A DNA stretch of 64,000 bases from Candidatus Hadersleviella danica. Lineage in GTDB: Bacteria; Chloroflexota; Anaerolineae; Promineifilales; Promineifilaceae. The DNA lies in NCBI GenBank assembly GCA_016711405.1, contig JADJSZ010000003.1, positions 62,001-126,000 on the forward strand. Reading direction: 5' to 3'. The translations under genes and the position numbers were made by a program. The stretch's first letter is position 1, and every line of letters starts with the position of its first letter. Under the pieces are notes generated by a model. That model was not told where the DNA came from, ran no database searches, and worked only from the letters and a program-made list of their open reading frames with translations. Shown piece by piece: positions 63,536-64,000 of the stretch.

Positions 63536-63979
63536 CTACAATTTCTCCACTTCGGTTGAACTGAGAATGGCAAAGGTGGCGGTGGCACTGCCAATGAGCG
63601 TTTGTTCTTGATAGACGCGCCCTTGTACAACCATCGTACGTGAACCGTGGTGAATAATGTCCGCTTCGGCGCGAATCAGGCCGAGGCGGGCAGGGCCGTG
63701 ATAGCGGTAATGCAAATCTTGGGTGACGACACGGCCGCCTTCCCCCAGCCGCAAAATGGCGGCCATGCCACAAGCGGTATCCACCAGTGCATAGGGCACG
63801 CCGCCGTGGGCGATGCCGAGTTGGTTGAGCAGGTGGGGGCGCACCTCGAGGGTGGTGACGGCACGGCCGTCTTCCACCGCAAACGATAGACCGAGCAAGC
63901 GGGTAAATGGGCTTTGGTGGTGGGGCTTGCTGGTTGCTGAGGGCTTGCAGAGCGGCCGTGGCCACCGTGGCCGTCTCAA
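63536..63979 (-). CDS. PaaI-like hotdog thioesterase (N-terminus at window edge)
   Basis: FTRLLGLSFAVEDGRAVTTL, EVRPHLLNQLGIAHGGVPYA, LVDTACGMAAILRLGEGGRV and LHYRYHGPARLGLIRAEADI are the hotdog fold of PaaI-type acyl-CoA thioesterases, where H-G-G-x-x-x-x-L-x-D holds the catalytic region. The TTG start at 63979 is doubtful. A neighbouring frame at the edge reads FETATVATAALQALSNQQ, which may be the true N-terminus joined by one indel near 63920, so the gene probably begins beyond the window. Confidence 0.8.
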   Translation of the reverse strand: MRRPRWPRPLCKPSATSKPHHQSPFTRLLGLSFAVEDGRAVTTLEVRPHLLNQLGIAHGGVPYALVDTACGMAAILRLGEGGRVVTQDLHYRYHGPARLGLIRAEADIIHHGSRTMVVQGRVYQEQTLIGSATATFAILSSTEVEKL

Positions 63980-64000
63980 ATGTCAGCGTATCAACCAAAG

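Noticed and set aside
1..64000. tRNA or rRNA genes
   Set aside because: No T-loop-like GGTTCRAAYCC motif with a matching acceptor stem, and no rRNA-like stretch, was seen on either strand by eye.

Overview
The window looks like part of a moderately GC-rich draft bacterial genome, most plausibly a filamentous Chloroflexota (Anaerolineae-like) member. This is inferred from the gene mix: secreted or lipoprotein enzymes with Pro/Ser/Thr linkers and C-terminal '(F/Y)LPLV' tails, an F420-type LLM oxidoreductase, YfhO/PTPS-related/ArnT-like membrane glycosyltransferases, and dense short repeats of the kind seen in cyanobacteria and Chloroflexota. No rRNA, tRNA or CRISPR array was recognised, so the phylum is not proven.

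Layout. 1-8809 (minus strand): exopolysaccharide cluster with a GT2 cut by the left edge, three GT4 glycosyltransferases, a Wzx-like flippase, an O-antigen-ligase-like polymerase and a Wzz-like chain-length protein, interrupted by a VapBC-type toxin-antitoxin pair. 9375-16383: PAS/GAF histidine kinase, cysteinyl-tRNA synthetase (frameshifted), GNAT acetyltransferase and a secreted metallopeptidase-like lipoprotein. 16574-17488: ArsR-type operon with a clear promoter and operator. 17622-24283: Mrr-like nuclease, PH-domain protein, DUF4160/DUF2442 pair, SbcC-like ATPase and Memo-like protein. 24546-31421: second glycan/membrane cluster (DPM1-like GT2, ArnT-like, YfhO-like, two decayed GT2 genes). 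31537-33115: IS110-family element with a highly folded upstream RNA region. 33303-42347: clostripain-like lipoprotein, P450 with a divergent TetR regulator, isoaspartyl peptidase and a PTPS-related membrane protein broken by repeat insertions. 42423-44453: succinyl-CoA synthetase (sucCD). 44938-57546: DUF4178 protein, orphan McrC, MazG-like protein, beta-helix protein, heparinase-like lipoprotein, FG-GAP protein and a deletion remnant of its paralogue. 57632-64000: YoaK-like protein, aminotransferase, phosphotransferase, LLM oxidoreductase, SDR, MOSC and PaaI-like thioesterase.

Two patterns run through the window. First, short arrays of degenerate 7-bp units sit exactly at gene boundaries. 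They supply stop codons and recurring C-terminal tails (LVS, AMNNE, VKSKK) to unrelated genes, and they also lie inside the coding sequences of polytopic membrane proteins, where they are read through in frame as hydrophobic segments or break the frame. Second, about a dozen genes carry single-base frameshifts, mostly at short homopolymers. Together with two poly-G junk stretches this suggests residual sequencing errors, so most 'broken' genes here may be intact in the organism. The palindrome ACGGCCGT (core CGGCCG) is iterated throughout, in genes and between them.
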